NCBI RefSeq assembly: GCF_008764245.1
Contig: NZ_VTQV01000007.1
Location: 34,860-98,859 of the forward strand
Direction of reading: 5' to 3'
Origin: Bacillus subtilis
GTDB lineage: Bacteria > Bacillota > Bacilli > Bacillales > Bacillaceae_C
Length of the DNA stretch: 64,000 bases
The translations under genes were made by a program, and so were the position numbers. The notes below the pieces were generated by a model. The model worked only from the letters and a program-made list of their open reading frames with translations. It was not told where the DNA came from and searched no databases. This document shows positions 1 through 9,406 of this stretch, in pieces. How positions within the stretch are numbered: position 1 is the first letter of the stretch; each line of letters begins with the position of its first letter.

Positions 1-267
1 CGTGATGCCGCGGCTTCAAGTTTTAATAACCTCCGAACAGAGGTCTTATTGAAAAAAGCAGATATCGCGGTCGCTCTTTTTGGTGAGAAGTATCGACAAT
101 GGAATACAGCGATGGATGCCAGTGCAGCGATAGCGATGAATAAACCGCTTATCCTCATACGACCAGAAGAATTACACCACCCGTTAAAAGAGTTGTCAGA
201 GAAAGCCAATGTGACGGTCGCAACTGTAGATCAAGCTGTGAAAGCTTTGTCTTATATTTTTGAATAA
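1..267 (+). CDS. ytoQ: YtoQ family protein, 3' part
   Basis: The reading frame is open from the first base of the window, so the 5' end lies outside; 88 codons and the stop are visible. The visible part contains NNLRTEVLLKKADIAVALFG and KQWNTAMDAS-like blocks (here RQWNTAMDASAAIAM), followed by PLILIRPEELHHPLKEL. These are typical of the small YtoQ proteins of Bacillus (about 148 residues). Function is unknown; the fold resembles nucleoside 2-deoxyribosyltransferase-like proteins, which is an inference. A TTG codon at 49 is internal, not the start. No terminator is obvious directly behind it. Confidence 0.8.
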   Translation, partial: RDAAASSFNNLRTEVLLKKADIAVALFGEKYRQWNTAMDASAAIAMNKPLILIRPEELHHPLKELSEKANVTVATVDQAVKALSYIFE

Positions 268-319
268 GCGAATAGGTCTTTCTGTCCTTTTAAAAACCTA
301 AGCAACGATCTGTTCGTTT

Positions 320-353
320 TTCTTTGCTTCTTTGAGCGATATTATGATACACT
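320..353 (+). promoter_or_regulatory. Candidate promoter of the riboflavin operon
   Basis: The stretch just upstream of the FMN riboswitch holds two overlapping possibilities: TTCTTT (320-325), 17 bp, TATGAT (343-348), or TTGCTT (324-329), 18 bp, TACACT (348-353). Either places the transcription start shortly before the aptamer at 374. The exact -10 cannot be chosen from sequence alone. Confidence 0.4.
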
Positions 354-373
354 AATTTGCAATCGAATATATT

Positions 374-512
374 CCTTCGGGGCAGGGTGAAATTCCCTAC
401 CGACGGTGATGAGCGATTATGCTCTTAGTCCGTGACCCGGATGCTTTTGATAAGCAGAAGGTGGATTTGGTGAAATTCCAAAGCCGACAGTGAAAGTCTG
501 GATGGGAGAAGG
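374..512 (+). promoter_or_regulatory. FMN riboswitch (RFN element)
   Basis: The aptamer is closed by CCTTC (374-378) and GAAGG (508-512). Inside are the conserved RFN blocks: GGGGCAGGGTGAAATTCCC, CCGACGGTGATGAGC, TTAGTCCGTGACCC, GGTGGATTTGGTGAAATTCC, and AGCCGACAGTGAAAGTCTGGATG near the 3' end (read in pieces). It precedes ribD with a terminator hairpin in between, the usual arrangement for transcription attenuation by FMN in Bacillaceae. High FMN should favour termination and lower riboflavin synthesis. Confidence 0.97.
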
Positions 513-628
513 AGAATCTAACAAAGTCTTTTTTTCTATGCGTTCTTACGCATATATTTAGAAGTTTTCTGTTTTATTAGGAAACTCTAAAAGTCATTTG
601 TAGACCTATGTTTATTTAAGTATGTCTA

Positions 629-662
629 AAAGCCCCGCTACTATGTTTGCGGGGCTTATTTA
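629..662 (+). terminator. Riboswitch-controlled terminator before ribD
   Basis: AAGCCCCGC and GCGGGGCTT pair into a 9-bp GC-rich stem with a loop of about 10 nt, followed by a U-rich tract (ATTTATTTT). It lies between the FMN aptamer and ribD, so it is the likely expression platform. Confidence 0.85.
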
Positions 663-709
663 TTTTCATTCGTTCGTGAGGAATACAGATATTGGAGTGT
701 TGACAGGTT

Positions 710-1825
710 GTGTTAAAGGAAAATTATATGGAGTTAGCCTTATCTTTAGCGCGCGCCGTTGCGGGTCAGACTTCACCCAATCCCCCTGTAGGAGCGGTTG
801 TCGTGAAGAACGGTCAAGTCATCGGTATGGGCGCACACTTAAAGGCTGGTGAAGCTCATGCAGAACAGATCGCCCTGCAAATGGCTGGAGCCGAGGCCCG
901 AGGCGCAGATCTTTACGTGACCTTAGAGCCATGTGCTCATACTGGAAAAACGCCTCCATGTGCAGATGCCGTAATAGCTTTTGGGATTAAACAAGTATGG
1001 ATTGCAACCAAAGATCCCAATCCCCTTGTTGCAGGTAAGGGAATCCAACGCATGCAGGACGCCATGATTCGAGTGGATGTTGGTCTTTGCAGGCAAGAAG
1101 CCACCCAACTATATGCACCATTTTTTCACTATATTCAAACAAAACAACCTTACGTAACGATGAAAATAGCGATGACATTAGACGGAAAGATAGCTACAGC
1201 AACAGGAGATAGTAAATGGATCACAAGTGACCAAGCACGACTTGATGTTCATTTACTTCGAGCTGCACATGATGCAATTTTAGTCGGTGTGCAGACGATT
1301 CTTCACGATGACCCCCTTCTTACCACCAGATTGCCCCAAGGTGGAAAACATCCTATTCGAGTGGTTTTAGATACACATTTACAGACACCAATCAACAGCC
1401 AAGTCATACAAAACGCTGAAGCACCAACGCTCATTTTTTGTGGACAGCAAGCGCCCAACAAAAGACAACAACAGCTTGAAAAAGGAAGCGAGGCTAAAGT
1501 CGTCCGCTTGGCAACTGAGAAAATTTCTGTTTCTGAAGTTTTAAATGAGTTAGTGAAACGCAATATTATGACATTGTTGGTTGAAGGCGGAGCAACGGTA
1601 CATGCTACCTTTTTAAGCGCCAAAGCTATGCAAAAGGTCATTGTCTATGTTGCACCCAAATTATTAGGAGGAAAATCCTCCCTCTCCTCCATTACAGGAG
1701 AAAATCTACTTTCCATGTCAGAAGCCTATCCTTTCACATTTGAAAAAGTAGAAATGATCGGGCCCGATATCAAAATTACGGCTTTGCCAAAAGGAAGTGA
1801 ACCAAATGTTTACAGGGATCATTGA
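710..1825 (+). CDS. ribD: Bifunctional riboflavin biosynthesis deaminase/reductase RibD
   Basis: RibD performs the second and third steps of riboflavin synthesis: deamination of diaminohydroxyphosphoribosylaminopyrimidine, then NADPH-dependent reduction of the ribose. The N-terminal cytidine-deaminase-like domain (about residues 1-145) keeps the zinc site: His50 in GEAHAE, Cys75 in TLEPC and Cys84 in TPPC. The C-terminal reductase domain (about 148-371) carries SLDGKIA-like TLDGKIATATGDSKWIT and VEGGATVHATF. At 371 residues it has family length. GTG 710 fits the family N-terminus (short leader before the YYM-like NYM); ATG 728 has a better spaced AAGGA and is the alternative. The stop overlaps ribE by 20 bp, implying coupled translation. 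Confidence 0.96.
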   Translation: MLKENYMELALSLARAVAGQTSPNPPVGAVVVKNGQVIGMGAHLKAGEAHAEQIALQMAGAEARGADLYVTLEPCAHTGKTPPCADAVIAFGIKQVWIATKDPNPLVAGKGIQRMQDAMIRVDVGLCRQEATQLYAPFFHYIQTKQPYVTMKIAMTLDGKIATATGDSKWITSDQARLDVHLLRAAHDAILVGVQTILHDDPLLTTRLPQGGKHPIRVVLDTHLQTPINSQVIQNAEAPTLIFCGQQAPNKRQQQLEKGSEAKVVRLATEKISVSEVLNELVKRNIMTLLVEGGATVHATFLSAKAMQKVIVYVAPKLLGGKSSLSSITGENLLSMSEAYPFTFEKVEMIGPDIKITALPKGSEPNVYRDH

Positions 1826-2450
1826 AGAAATTGGTACCATTGCACAACTCCAGTCCCGTCCACAGTCCCTAAAGTTGGAGATTACGGCTCATACTATTTT
1901 GCAAGATATAGAACTAGGACACAGTATTGCAGTAAACGGTGTATGCTTAACGGTCACCCATTTTTCCTCTACCCATTTTACCGTAGATGTGATGCCAGAA
2001 ACATTTCACACTACCTCTTTACAAAAGTTAAAAACAGGGAGTGAGGTCAATTTAGAACGGGCTCTTTCGCTGCAAGATCGGCTTGGTGGTCATTTTGTTA
2101 CGGGTCATGTGGACGGAATTGCAATCGTGCATTCGCAGTATGAGGTGGAAAATGCCTTATACATGACACTCACTGTTCCTGATGAATGGAAAGTGTATTT
2201 ATTACCGAAAGGCTCCATCGCGCTGGATGGGACTTCGTTAACGATTTTTAAAGTGGAAGACAATCAGGTAACCATTTCCCTGATTCCCCATACCCAAGAG
2301 AAAACAGTATTAGCGAACAAAGAAATGGGGGATGTGGTCAATTTGGAATGTGATGTATTGGGGAAATATGTGGAACAGATGGTATTTCAAGCCAAGGGAA
2401 AGCAGCAGAGCTTGACAAAAGATTTCTTACAACGTAACGGATTCTTTTAA
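1806..2450 (+). CDS. ribE: Riboflavin synthase alpha chain
   Basis: This enzyme catalyses the last step: dismutation of two 6,7-dimethyl-8-ribityllumazines to riboflavin and the pyrimidine that RibH reuses. The protein starts MFTGIIEEIG, the hallmark N-terminus, and contains the two lumazine-binding barrel repeats: VNGVCLTVT then GHFVTGHVDG in the first, and LDGTSLTI in the second. Its 214 residues are the usual size. ATG 1806 is chosen over an in-frame GTG at 1797 because AAGGA at 1791-1795 is correctly spaced for it and homologues begin at MFTG. It overlaps the ribD end and lies 15 bp before ribBA. Confidence 0.96.
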   Translation: MFTGIIEEIGTIAQLQSRPQSLKLEITAHTILQDIELGHSIAVNGVCLTVTHFSSTHFTVDVMPETFHTTSLQKLKTGSEVNLERALSLQDRLGGHFVTGHVDGIAIVHSQYEVENALYMTLTVPDEWKVYLLPKGSIALDGTSLTIFKVEDNQVTISLIPHTQEKTVLANKEMGDVVNLECDVLGKYVEQMVFQAKGKQQSLTKDFLQRNGFF

Positions 2451-2465
2451 AGAAAGGTGACAAAC

Positions 2466-3659
2466 ATGTTTGATTCAATCGAAGAAGCCATTACCGACTT
2501 ACAAAAAGGCAAAGTTGTGATTGTTGTGGATGATGAAGATCGAGAAAATGAAGGCGACTTTATTGGTTTAGCAGATCTAGTCACCCCGGAAATGATAAAT
2601 GCCATGGCGAAGTTCGGAAGAGGACTTATCTGTGTTCCCATCACAGAAGAAAAGGCACAACAACTTGAACTAAAATTAATGACTGATCAACCTACAGAAG
2701 GTTATGGAACAGCCTTTACGATTAGTATTGATCATTGTTCTACCCATACAGGTATTAGTGCCTTTGAACGGGCAAAAACGATCAAAGCAATGGTGAAAAC
2801 GGAGGCAGTCGCACAAGATTTTGTCCGACCTGGCCATATTTTTCCCCTTATCGCGAAAAACGGTGGTGTATTACAACGTAAAGGGCATACAGAAGCTGCC
2901 GTTGATCTTGCAAGATTAGCAGGCTATTCACCAGCTGGGGTGATTTGTGAAATTATGAAGGATGACGGGACGATGGCACGTACACCAGATTTACAGCTCA
3001 TAGCAAAAAAATTAGACCTTAAACTGATTACGATTCAAGATTTGGTGGATTACCGAGAGCAACAGGAACCCTTAATTATCCGCGAAACTGAAATTAATCT
3101 GCCAACAGAATATGGCCATTTTCGACTAGTTGGTTATTCTGAAAAGGTAACAGGCCAGGAACATCTTGCGCTCATAAAAGGTGATCTGCATACAGATGAA
3201 CCGATATTGGCACGTATTCATTCCGAATGCTTGACAGGCGATATCCTCGGTTCCTACCGCTGTGATTGTGGCCCCCAACTTCATGCTGCACTTAAACAAA
3301 TAGAAAAAGAAGGGCGCGGGATACTGCTGTACATGCGGCAAGAGGGCCGTGGAATCGGCTTGATCAATAAATTAAAAGCATACAATTTACAAGAGCAAGG
3401 ATTCGACACAGTGGAAGCCAATGAAAAATTAGGCTTTGCAGCCGACTTACGTGATTATCGGCTAAGTGCAGAAATGTTAAAAGACTTAGGTGTTCAGAAT
3501 GTACGACTATTAACAAATAACCCTCAAAAGATTGCGAGTCTAGAAAACTATGGAATAAAGATGATCGAACGTGTTCCAATCCAAATGCCATTAAAGGAAG
3601 AAAATCGCCACTACTTACAAACAAAAAAAGATAAACTCGGACATTTATTCATATTTTAG
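2466..3659 (+). CDS. ribBA: RibBA: DHBP synthase / GTP cyclohydrolase II
   Basis: A fused protein supplying both riboflavin precursors. The N-terminal domain (about 1-200) makes 3,4-dihydroxy-2-butanone 4-phosphate from ribulose 5-phosphate and shows [20 protein letters not shown] and GHTEAAVDL. The C-terminal domain (about 205-397) opens GTP and shows [10 protein letters not shown], the zinc cysteines in YRCDCGPQL, and [16 protein letters not shown]. Length 397 matches Bacillus homologues. Start ATG 2466 follows AGAAAGGTG with 6-nt spacing; an in-frame GTG at 2457 lies inside that ribosome binding site and is rejected. Confidence 0.97.
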   Translation: MFDSIEEAITDLQKGKVVIVVDDEDRENEGDFIGLADLVTPEMINAMAKFGRGLICVPITEEKAQQLELKLMTDQPTEGYGTAFTISIDHCSTHTGISAFERAKTIKAMVKTEAVAQDFVRPGHIFPLIAKNGGVLQRKGHTEAAVDLARLAGYSPAGVICEIMKDDGTMARTPDLQLIAKKLDLKLITIQDLVDYREQQEPLIIRETEINLPTEYGHFRLVGYSEKVTGQEHLALIKGDLHTDEPILARIHSECLTGDILGSYRCDCGPQLHAALKQIEKEGRGILLYMRQEGRGIGLINKLKAYNLQEQGFDTVEANEKLGFAADLRDYRLSAEMLKDLGVQNVRLLTNNPQKIASLENYGIKMIERVPIQMPLKEENRHYLQTKKDKLGHLFIF

Positions 3660-3671
3660 GAGGAATTATCG

Positions 3672-4139
3672 ATGGGAAATGTATTTGAAGGTCATGTAGT
3701 CGGCACAGATATAAAGATTGGGATTGTCGTAGGTCGATTTAATGAATTTATTACTGGCAAACTTTTAGCAGGGGCTCAAGATGCATTGAAACGGCATGGA
3801 GTCAAAGAAGAAAATGTGGATATCGCTTGGGTACCGGGAGTTTTTGAAATTTCACTTATTGCGAAAAAGCTAGCAGATTCAGGCCATTATGATGTGATTA
3901 TCACACTTGGAACCGTGATCCGTGGGGACACTCCTCATTTCGATTATGTATGCAATGAAGCCGCGAAAGGTGTTGCACAGGCAGGTTTGCAGTCTGGCGT
4001 TCCGGTAATCTTTGGAATCCTCACGACGCATACGATTGAGCAAGCAATTGAGCGTGCTGGAACAAAGGCTGGAAATAAAGGTTGGGATACTGCAGTAGCC
4101 GCCATTGAAATGGCGAATTTGACGAAACAACTTCCCTAA
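3672..4139 (+). CDS. ribH: 6,7-dimethyl-8-ribityllumazine synthase
   Basis: RibH condenses the ribitylaminopyrimidine with DHBP to form lumazine and assembles into an icosahedral capsid that can enclose riboflavin synthase. The 155-residue protein shows [12 protein letters not shown] at the N-terminus, [24 protein letters not shown] with the catalytic His, and [16 protein letters not shown]. An AGGAGG sits just before the ATG. It is the last gene of the riboswitch-controlled operon and is followed by a strong terminator. Confidence 0.97.
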   Translation: MGNVFEGHVVGTDIKIGIVVGRFNEFITGKLLAGAQDALKRHGVKEENVDIAWVPGVFEISLIAKKLADSGHYDVIITLGTVIRGDTPHFDYVCNEAAKGVAQAGLQSGVPVIFGILTTHTIEQAIERAGTKAGNKGWDTAVAAIEMANLTKQLP

Positions 4140-4165
4140 ATACTCTTGCAACCCGATTATAAATA

Positions 4166-4206
4166 AAGAAGCCATTTTGACAACTGATCAAAATGGCTTC
4201 TTTTTA
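4166..4206. terminator. Bidirectional rho-independent terminator between ribH and the YjjX-type gene
   Basis: AAAGAAGCCATTTTGA pairs with TCAAAATGGCTTCTTT, a long perfect stem with a short loop and T-runs on both strands. It can end the rib operon from the left and the minus-strand gene pair from the right. Confidence 0.9.
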
Positions 4207-4215
4207 TTCAATTCA

Positions 4216-4728
4216 TTATGACCGATATTGATACTGCCCCACTAATAATTTCATAATATGGGTAAACATCAGGTCCCGGGTGACCATTCCATTAGTAAAA
4301 ACTCCAATCGCCCCTTCGCCGTGACGAATGTTTTCACGTTGACAAAAGTCATCCATAACAGGGCCTAGTTCTTCCCCACTTCGAAGTCTGGTTGCGATTT
4401 CCTCCGGAAGTTTGATGCGAGCTCCTCCTGCTACAAGTGTTGCCTGATCCTTTACGGCTAGGGCACCCCAATTGATTAGAAAGAGGCCTGCCGGTGTTTC
4501 CGTTACTCCTCCCTCTAAGCCAATGCCAAGATCGACATTATGATGACGGACACAGAATTCCGCGCGATTCATCGCCCCCTTCATTGTTTCTTCATCTGAA
4601 AAAGGCATGCCGCTTACATTAGATGGGGCATCAATGGGCGCAATGTCTAGCTCATTTTCCAATGTTTGAAGAACCGTCTCAACGGCTTTTAATTTTGCTT
4701 TATTCTTGGATCCTACTGCTATTTTCAT
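4216..4728 (-). CDS. DUF84 / YjjX-type inosine/xanthosine triphosphatase
   Basis: The 170-residue protein begins MKIAVGSKNKAKLKAVETVL and carries PSNVSGMPFSDEETMKGA and GIGLEGGVTE, the signature blocks of the DUF84/YjjX family related to Maf/HAM1 house-cleaning enzymes. Members hydrolyse non-canonical ITP/XTP, keeping them out of nucleic acids; this activity is known for E. coli YjjX and inferred here. It lies 27 bp downstream of the aldehyde dehydrogenase on the same strand and probably shares its mRNA, though no functional link is evident. Confidence 0.85.
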   Translation of the reverse strand: MKIAVGSKNKAKLKAVETVLQTLENELDIAPIDAPSNVSGMPFSDEETMKGAMNRAEFCVRHHNVDLGIGLEGGVTETPAGLFLINWGALAVKDQATLVAGGARIKLPEEIATRLRSGEELGPVMDDFCQRENIRHGEGAIGVFTNGMVTRDLMFTHIMKLLVGQYQYRS

Positions 4729-4755
4729 TTCCGTAAACCTTCCTTGCTTAAAATG

Positions 4756-6144
4756 TTATAGACCACCAATCGACAGATATTTCGTCTCTAAATACGGTTC
4801 AATCCCTTCGATTCCGCCTTCTCGGCCTAGTCCACTTTCTTTCATCCCGCCAAAAGGAGCGTGGGCAGCAGATGGTCCACCATCATTCCAGCCAATGATC
4901 CCAAATTGCAAATGATCATGTAAGTAATGTCCCACTCGATAATCATTTGTGAAGAAATATGCCGCTAATCCGTATGGTGTACTGTTGGCTAATTCCACGG
5001 CTTCTTCCAGTGTTTTATAGCTCACGATAGGGGCAACAGGGCCAAAAGTTTCTTCATGCATAATCGTCATCTCTGTTGTCACATTTTTTAGAACGGTTGG
5101 ATAGACGAAGAAACAGCCTTTTTCCTTGTCTACTTGAAATTGGTTGCCAACCAGCGCTTCAGCTCCCTTGGCAATCGCATCCTCAATTTGTTCGACGATT
5201 TTGTTATAGCCTTTTTCATTGATGATAGGGCCAATATCGATTCCTTCTTTTAAACCATTACCTACCTCAAGTTTTTTTACTTCTGAAGCAAACTTTTCCG
5301 TAAACTCATCTACAACACTTTCATGAACAATGATTCGATTGGCACAGACACATGTTTGTCCAGCATTTCGGAATTTAGCGGCAACCGTTTGTTGAACAGC
5401 CAGTTCAATATCTGCATCTTCTGTCACGATTAACGGGGCATGTCCACCCAGTTCCATGGTCACATGTTGAATATTTTCGGAACTGTTCGCAATCAATTGC
5501 TTGCCTACCGCTGTCGATCCAGTAAAAGTGATTTTCCGGATACGTTCACTTTTCGTAAAAATTTCACCGACAACCTTTCCCTCTCCCATTACATACTGGA
5601 TGACGTCCTTTGGAATCCCCACTTCATAGGCATAGTCAATAAATTTCATCCCTGATAACGGCGTTTCTGATGCAGGCTTGACAATAAACGTACAACCTGC
5701 CGCTAAAGCGGGCGCCGCTTTTCTCGCCATCATCGCTGTTGGAAAATTCCAAGGTGTAATCGCTGCAACAAGTCCAATCGGTTCTCTCGTCACGATGATT
5801 CGTTTTGAATTCGTATTGGCGGGAATTGTACGACCATAGACTCGCTTAGCTTCTTCCGCATACCAATCTAAATAAGCAGTTGAATAATCGATCTCACCTC
5901 TAGCTTCATTTAAAGGCTTCCCATTTTCCAATGTCATTAACTTCGCTAATTCCTCTTTATTTTCTTGAACCTTTGCGCTCCAAGCTTGGATGAGTCGGGA
6001 TCTTTCATGCGCATCTAACTTAGACCATTTTTGAAAGGCTTGATGGCCGTTTTTAATCGCTAACTCGATCTCAGCATTTGATTGCATGCTAATCTCTTCA
6101 ATTAGCTCACCAGTGGCCGGGTTTGTGACTTTTATTTTAGACAT
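4756..6144 (-). CDS. gabD: NAD(P)-dependent succinate-semialdehyde dehydrogenase-like aldehyde dehydrogenase
   Basis: A 462-residue aldehyde dehydrogenase. Visible sites are [13 protein letters not shown] (cofactor cleft), [18 protein letters not shown], the catalytic Glu in MELGGHAP and catalytic Cys in [11 protein letters not shown], followed by [11 protein letters not shown]. The ELGGHAP block and second Cys two residues after the catalytic one are typical of GabD-type succinate-semialdehyde dehydrogenases, which oxidise succinate semialdehyde to succinate in GABA breakdown. No GABA transaminase is adjacent, so substrate remains an inference. The start ATG follows an AAAGGAG-like site. Confidence 0.85.
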   Translation of the reverse strand: MSKIKVTNPATGELIEEISMQSNAEIELAIKNGHQAFQKWSKLDAHERSRLIQAWSAKVQENKEELAKLMTLENGKPLNEARGEIDYSTAYLDWYAEEAKRVYGRTIPANTNSKRIIVTREPIGLVAAITPWNFPTAMMARKAAPALAAGCTFIVKPASETPLSGMKFIDYAYEVGIPKDVIQYVMGEGKVVGEIFTKSERIRKITFTGSTAVGKQLIANSSENIQHVTMELGGHAPLIVTEDADIELAVQQTVAAKFRNAGQTCVCANRIIVHESVVDEFTEKFASEVKKLEVGNGLKEGIDIGPIINEKGYNKIVEQIEDAIAKGAEALVGNQFQVDKEKGCFFVYPTVLKNVTTEMTIMHEETFGPVAPIVSYKTLEEAVELANSTPYGLAAYFFTNDYRVGHYLHDHLQFGIIGWNDGGPSAAHAPFGGMKESGLGREGGIEGIEPYLETKYLSIGGL

Positions 6145-6373
6145 CGCTCAAGACTCCTTTCAATCGTTTTTCTCTTTCTATATTCCCTAATTTTAACAAA
6201 ATTAATGTATAGTAAGGAAATAAGAGCTCTTCTTTCCCAAAAAACGGATGTAAAACAGGCGTTGCAACCAAAAATTGCGTACTTGCAACCGCATGTTGGT
6301 GGTGTTTACGACCGTTTCATTATATTTTTATTTAAACAAAACGACGCCCCCCCTTTGTTGGTAGTCGCCGTGA

Positions 6374-6520
6374 GGCCAGCAGGATGTTGGTCACAAAGGC
6401 GTTGCGACGTACAAGGATGTACTAGTGCAGACGAAGCGACAGGACGTCGCGATTGAGTCTGCCGCCAGGACGGAGGCCCACAGGATGTGGGTCAGAACGG
6501 CGTTGCGCCAGGACGGCGCG
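6374..6520. repeat. Array of short hairpins with a conserved AGGA loop
   Basis: The 597-bp gap between gabD and moaA has no credible gene. Its middle holds consecutive small palindromes whose loops are always AGGA(Y): GGCCAGC-AGGAT-GTTGGTC (6374-6392, with G-U pairs), GTACA-AGGA-TGTAC (6409-6422), GCGAC-AGGAC-GTCGC (6436-6450), a weaker one at 6461-6477, GGCCCAC-AGGAT-GTGGGTC (6475-6493) and GCGCC-AGGAC-GGCGC (6505-6519). The linker GGCGTTGCG occurs twice, about 101 bp apart, so the array looks like a degenerate tandem duplication of about 100 bp. Confidence 0.75.
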
Positions 6521-6546
6521 CCTTTAGCCGTTCATCCTTATGGACT

Positions 6547-6739
6547 AAGTTTGTACGGCGCTAAACGGGCGCTTACGCTTTTCTTTGTCTAGCTGCAGCG
6601 CCCAGCGACTAGCAAACTTTCGGTGCCTTCCTACGATAAGTCAACATCAGTTCGCCTTATCAGGCTCACTGTGTTTCCTTTATCTCGTCAGGCCCCTAAA
6701 AAGTTTGTACGTCGCTAAACGGGCGCTTACGCTTTTCTT
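6547..6739. repeat. 39-bp direct repeats flanking a dispersed Bacillaceae-type repeat
   Basis: Positions 6547-6585 and 6701-6739 are a 39-bp direct repeat differing at one base, 154 bp apart. Each ends with the motif GGGCGCTTACGCTTTTCTT. The first continues into GCAGCGCCCAGCGACTAGC and CAAACTTTCGGTG, which reappear inverted near 10992-11030. The second copy ends two bases before the moaA stop codon. The 19-bp core also occurs inverted near 29096. Confidence 0.8.
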
Positions 6740-6741
6740 AA

Positions 6742-7758
6742 TTATCCGCCGATATAAGACATGCCAATTTTCTTGCGGTTTTTAGCCGTCCACTCTGTTC
6801 GTTCATCAGAATAACGATCGGCTCTCCGCTCCCAAAGCTGGCAAATTTTAGCACGTAATTCCAGATCTGTCGCCCCGTCCCGCATCATTTTTTTCAGATC
6901 AAATCCGGAGGAGGCGAATAGACATGAGTAAAATTTTCCTTCAGAGGAAAGACGAGCTCTTGTACAAGTAGAACAGAAGGATTCAGAAACAGAGGTAATA
7001 AATCCGACCTGGGCGCCGTTGTCCGAATAGCGATAAAGCTTTGCCACCTCACCAAAATAATGAGGATCCACTGGTTCGAGTGCAAATTCTTCCTTCAACA
7101 TGTCATAAATCTCTTTCTTGGTTACAACTTTTTTAAAGCTCCACCCGTTATCATTTCCGACATCCATAAACTCAATGAAGCGCAGGGTAATCCCCTGATC
7201 TTTAAAATAACGGGCCATTGGAATAATTTCCTGATCATTGACTCCTTTTTGCACAACCATATTAACCTTTATTTCAAAACCTAGTTTTTGCGCATAGGCA
7301 ATATTTTCTAATATATAGGCTGGTTTGACCCCACGGCCATTTATTTGTCCAAATAATTCCGGTTCTAATGCATCCAAACTAATATTTAATCTTCTTAATC
7401 CTGCTTGATACAGATCATCGGCATGAGCTTTTAACAACATTCCATTGGTGGTCAAGCCAATATCCTCTACTCCATCTAGCTCGGTAAGTTGGGCAATTAA
7501 TTCTGAAAGATTCCTTCTCATCAACGGCTCTCCACCGGTTAATCTAATTTTCTTAACACCTAGGGAAACAAAGATGGAAGCCAATCTAACCATTTCTTTA
7601 AAACTTAACATTGCATCTTTCGGCATAAAAGCATAATCATCACCGAATATTTCTTTCGGCATGCAATACGTACACCGAAAATTACAGCGATCGGTTACAG
7701 ATAGCCTTAAATCCCGCATCGGTCTTCTTAATCGATCATATAAAACATCTGTCATCAT
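6742..7758 (-). CDS. moaA: GTP 3',8-cyclase (molybdenum cofactor biosynthesis protein A)
   Basis: MoaA is the radical-SAM enzyme that starts molybdopterin synthesis from GTP, needed for the molybdenum cofactor of NarG. The 338-residue protein has the N-terminal 4Fe-4S/SAM motif CX3CX2C (Cys25, 29, 32 in [10 protein letters not shown]), IRLTGGEPL, and the C-terminal cluster cysteines in [10 protein letters not shown] and FYSCLF. It ends in Gly-Gly, the tail required for activity in this family. It lies 55 bp downstream of narK on the same strand and is probably cotranscribed. Start may be the first or second of two ATGs. Confidence 0.97.
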   Translation of the reverse strand: MMTDVLYDRLRRPMRDLRLSVTDRCNFRCTYCMPKEIFGDDYAFMPKDAMLSFKEMVRLASIFVSLGVKKIRLTGGEPLMRRNLSELIAQLTELDGVEDIGLTTNGMLLKAHADDLYQAGLRRLNISLDALEPELFGQINGRGVKPAYILENIAYAQKLGFEIKVNMVVQKGVNDQEIIPMARYFKDQGITLRFIEFMDVGNDNGWSFKKVVTKKEIYDMLKEEFALEPVDPHYFGEVAKLYRYSDNGAQVGFITSVSESFCSTCTRARLSSEGKFYSCLFASSGFDLKKMMRDGATDLELRAKICQLWERRADRYSDERTEWTAKNRKKIGMSYIGG

Positions 7759-7813
7759 GGCTCCCGTCCTTTCGCTTTTCTAGCATTCTATTTCTTCATA
7801 TGAGAAGTATAAC

Positions 7814-9334
7814 TTATTCATGCTTTCTTTTCTTATGTTCCTCTGTAATATCGGTGAAAGTTCCAACATAGCGGACATCTTCTCCTGTATCATCTTTGAC
7901 TGCACTAATATTTAACCATTGTAAATATTCCTCACCACTTTTACGGCGATTCCAGATTTCCCCTTGCCATTCTCCTTGTTCCTTAATTTGCGCCCACATT
8001 TTCTGGTAAAATTCCTCATTATGTCTGCCGGAACTTAATATATTCGGATTCTGATTGAGTACATCTGCCTCTTTATATTCCGTTAACTGGGTAAAGGCTG
8101 GATTGACTGCTTTAATCTTTCCATGAGAATCCGTTACTAATATCCCCTGTCCGGTTGATTTGAAAACTTCAGCTGATAAACTTAAGCGATCCATATAATA
8201 TAACCAAACGACTAATACAAGACTTGCTAATGCTACTTGCGATAATAACATAAATCCAATCGAGTATTGACCTGTTATCGAATAGATCGATGCTAATAAT
8301 AATGGTGGGAAAAATCCTCCCAATCCCCCTACCATCGATACAATCCCGTTCACTGTCCCTGCTTGCTTATTAAAGTAAAAGGGAACCAATTTAAAAATGA
8401 CGCCATTTCCAATGCCAGCACTGACGGCAATCGCCATACATCCCACCGTATATAAGCCAATCGATGGGGAGAAGGCCAGTACAATCGCTGCCACTGTATA
8501 AATCACAAAGACACCCATTAATAAAAATAATGGTTGAAATTTATCCGCTAACCATCCGCCAACCGGACGTAAAAAAGTGGCGACCGCAATAAATCCAGCT
8601 GTTCTCATCCCCGCATCGACTTTATCTAATTGAAAATAATCCACTAAAAAATTCGGCAAATAAACGGTGAAGGCGACAAAGGATCCAAAAGTAATAAAAT
8701 AAAATAAGGAAAAAAAACAGAGTTTTTCATTTTTATAGACACCTTTGATTTGTTCCATTAAGGGTGTCTTAACTTTCACTTCTTTGCGGTCACCAAAGAA
8801 GATATTCAAAGCTGCAAAAAATAAGAGTAAAATTAAATAGAGTTTCACCGTCATCGACCAACCGATTTGTGTCGCAATTACCGGGGCCGCAAAGGTCGTA
8901 ATCGCTGTTCCAATATTACCTGCTCCATAAATCCCATTGACAAGGCCATGCTTTTCTTTTGCATAATATTTCGGCAACGAAGTAACGCCAACAGAAAAAA
9001 CAGCTCCCCCAATCCCGAGAAACAATCCTCCGATCACAAGATCCGTAAAGCTTGATGCTTCACTAATATAATAGACCGGAAATAGTAACAAAATGAAACT
9101 AATCAGGAAGACCAGTCTGGCCCCAAATACATTCGCATAATACCCAAGCGGAATCCTTAATACGGATCCTAACACAACTGGAATCGCAGTTAAAATCGCT
9201 AATTTATCAGCCGGAATCGAGATATCCTCAATGATAAAGGGCAATAAAGCAGAAATAATCACCCACACCATAAACCCAACAACTAGATTCAAAGTTTGTA
9301 ATGGCAATTGAACCTTTTTGATCATGCCAACCAC
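7814..9334 (-). CDS. narK: Nitrate/nitrite transporter NarK with C-terminal PAS domain
   Basis: Residues 1 to about 375 form a 12-helix major facilitator transporter of the nitrate/nitrite porter family, with RIPLGYYANVFGAR (helix 2-3 loop), the nitrate signatures GNIGTAITTF and VNGIVSMVGGLGGF, and conserved Arg positions in helices 2 and 8 (LRPVGGWLADKF). The last about 130 residues are a soluble PAS domain: ILVTDSHGKIKAVNPAFTQL, HNEEFYQKMW, WQGEIWNRRKSGEEY and VGTFTDITE. Ordinary NarK proteins end near residue 390-400, so this is a transporter-sensor fusion. Its upstream region shares motifs with that of narG. It probably imports nitrate for NarGHI. Confidence 0.93.
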   Translation of the reverse strand: MVGMIKKVQLPLQTLNLVVGFMVWVIISALLPFIIEDISIPADKLAILTAIPVVLGSVLRIPLGYYANVFGARLVFLISFILLLFPVYYISEASSFTDLVIGGLFLGIGGAVFSVGVTSLPKYYAKEKHGLVNGIYGAGNIGTAITTFAAPVIATQIGWSMTVKLYLILLLFFAALNIFFGDRKEVKVKTPLMEQIKGVYKNEKLCFFSLFYFITFGSFVAFTVYLPNFLVDYFQLDKVDAGMRTAGFIAVATFLRPVGGWLADKFQPLFLLMGVFVIYTVAAIVLAFSPSIGLYTVGCMAIAVSAGIGNGVIFKLVPFYFNKQAGTVNGIVSMVGGLGGFFPPLLLASIYSITGQYSIGFMLLSQVALASLVLVVWLYYMDRLSLSAEVFKSTGQGILVTDSHGKIKAVNPAFTQLTEYKEADVLNQNPNILSSGRHNEEFYQKMWAQIKEQGEWQGEIWNRRKSGEEYLQWLNISAVKDDTGEDVRYVGTFTDITEEHKKRKHE

Positions 9335-9406
9335 CTACTCCTTCTTAATAATTTTACATAATCACTTCCTCTTACTAGTAGTGTAGCTTTTCCTATCGGC
9401 TATTTT

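Noticed and set aside
6205..6456. An 83-codon plus-strand frame before moaA
   Set aside because: It runs through the AGGA-loop hairpin array, has no credible binding site and its composition is that of the repeat.
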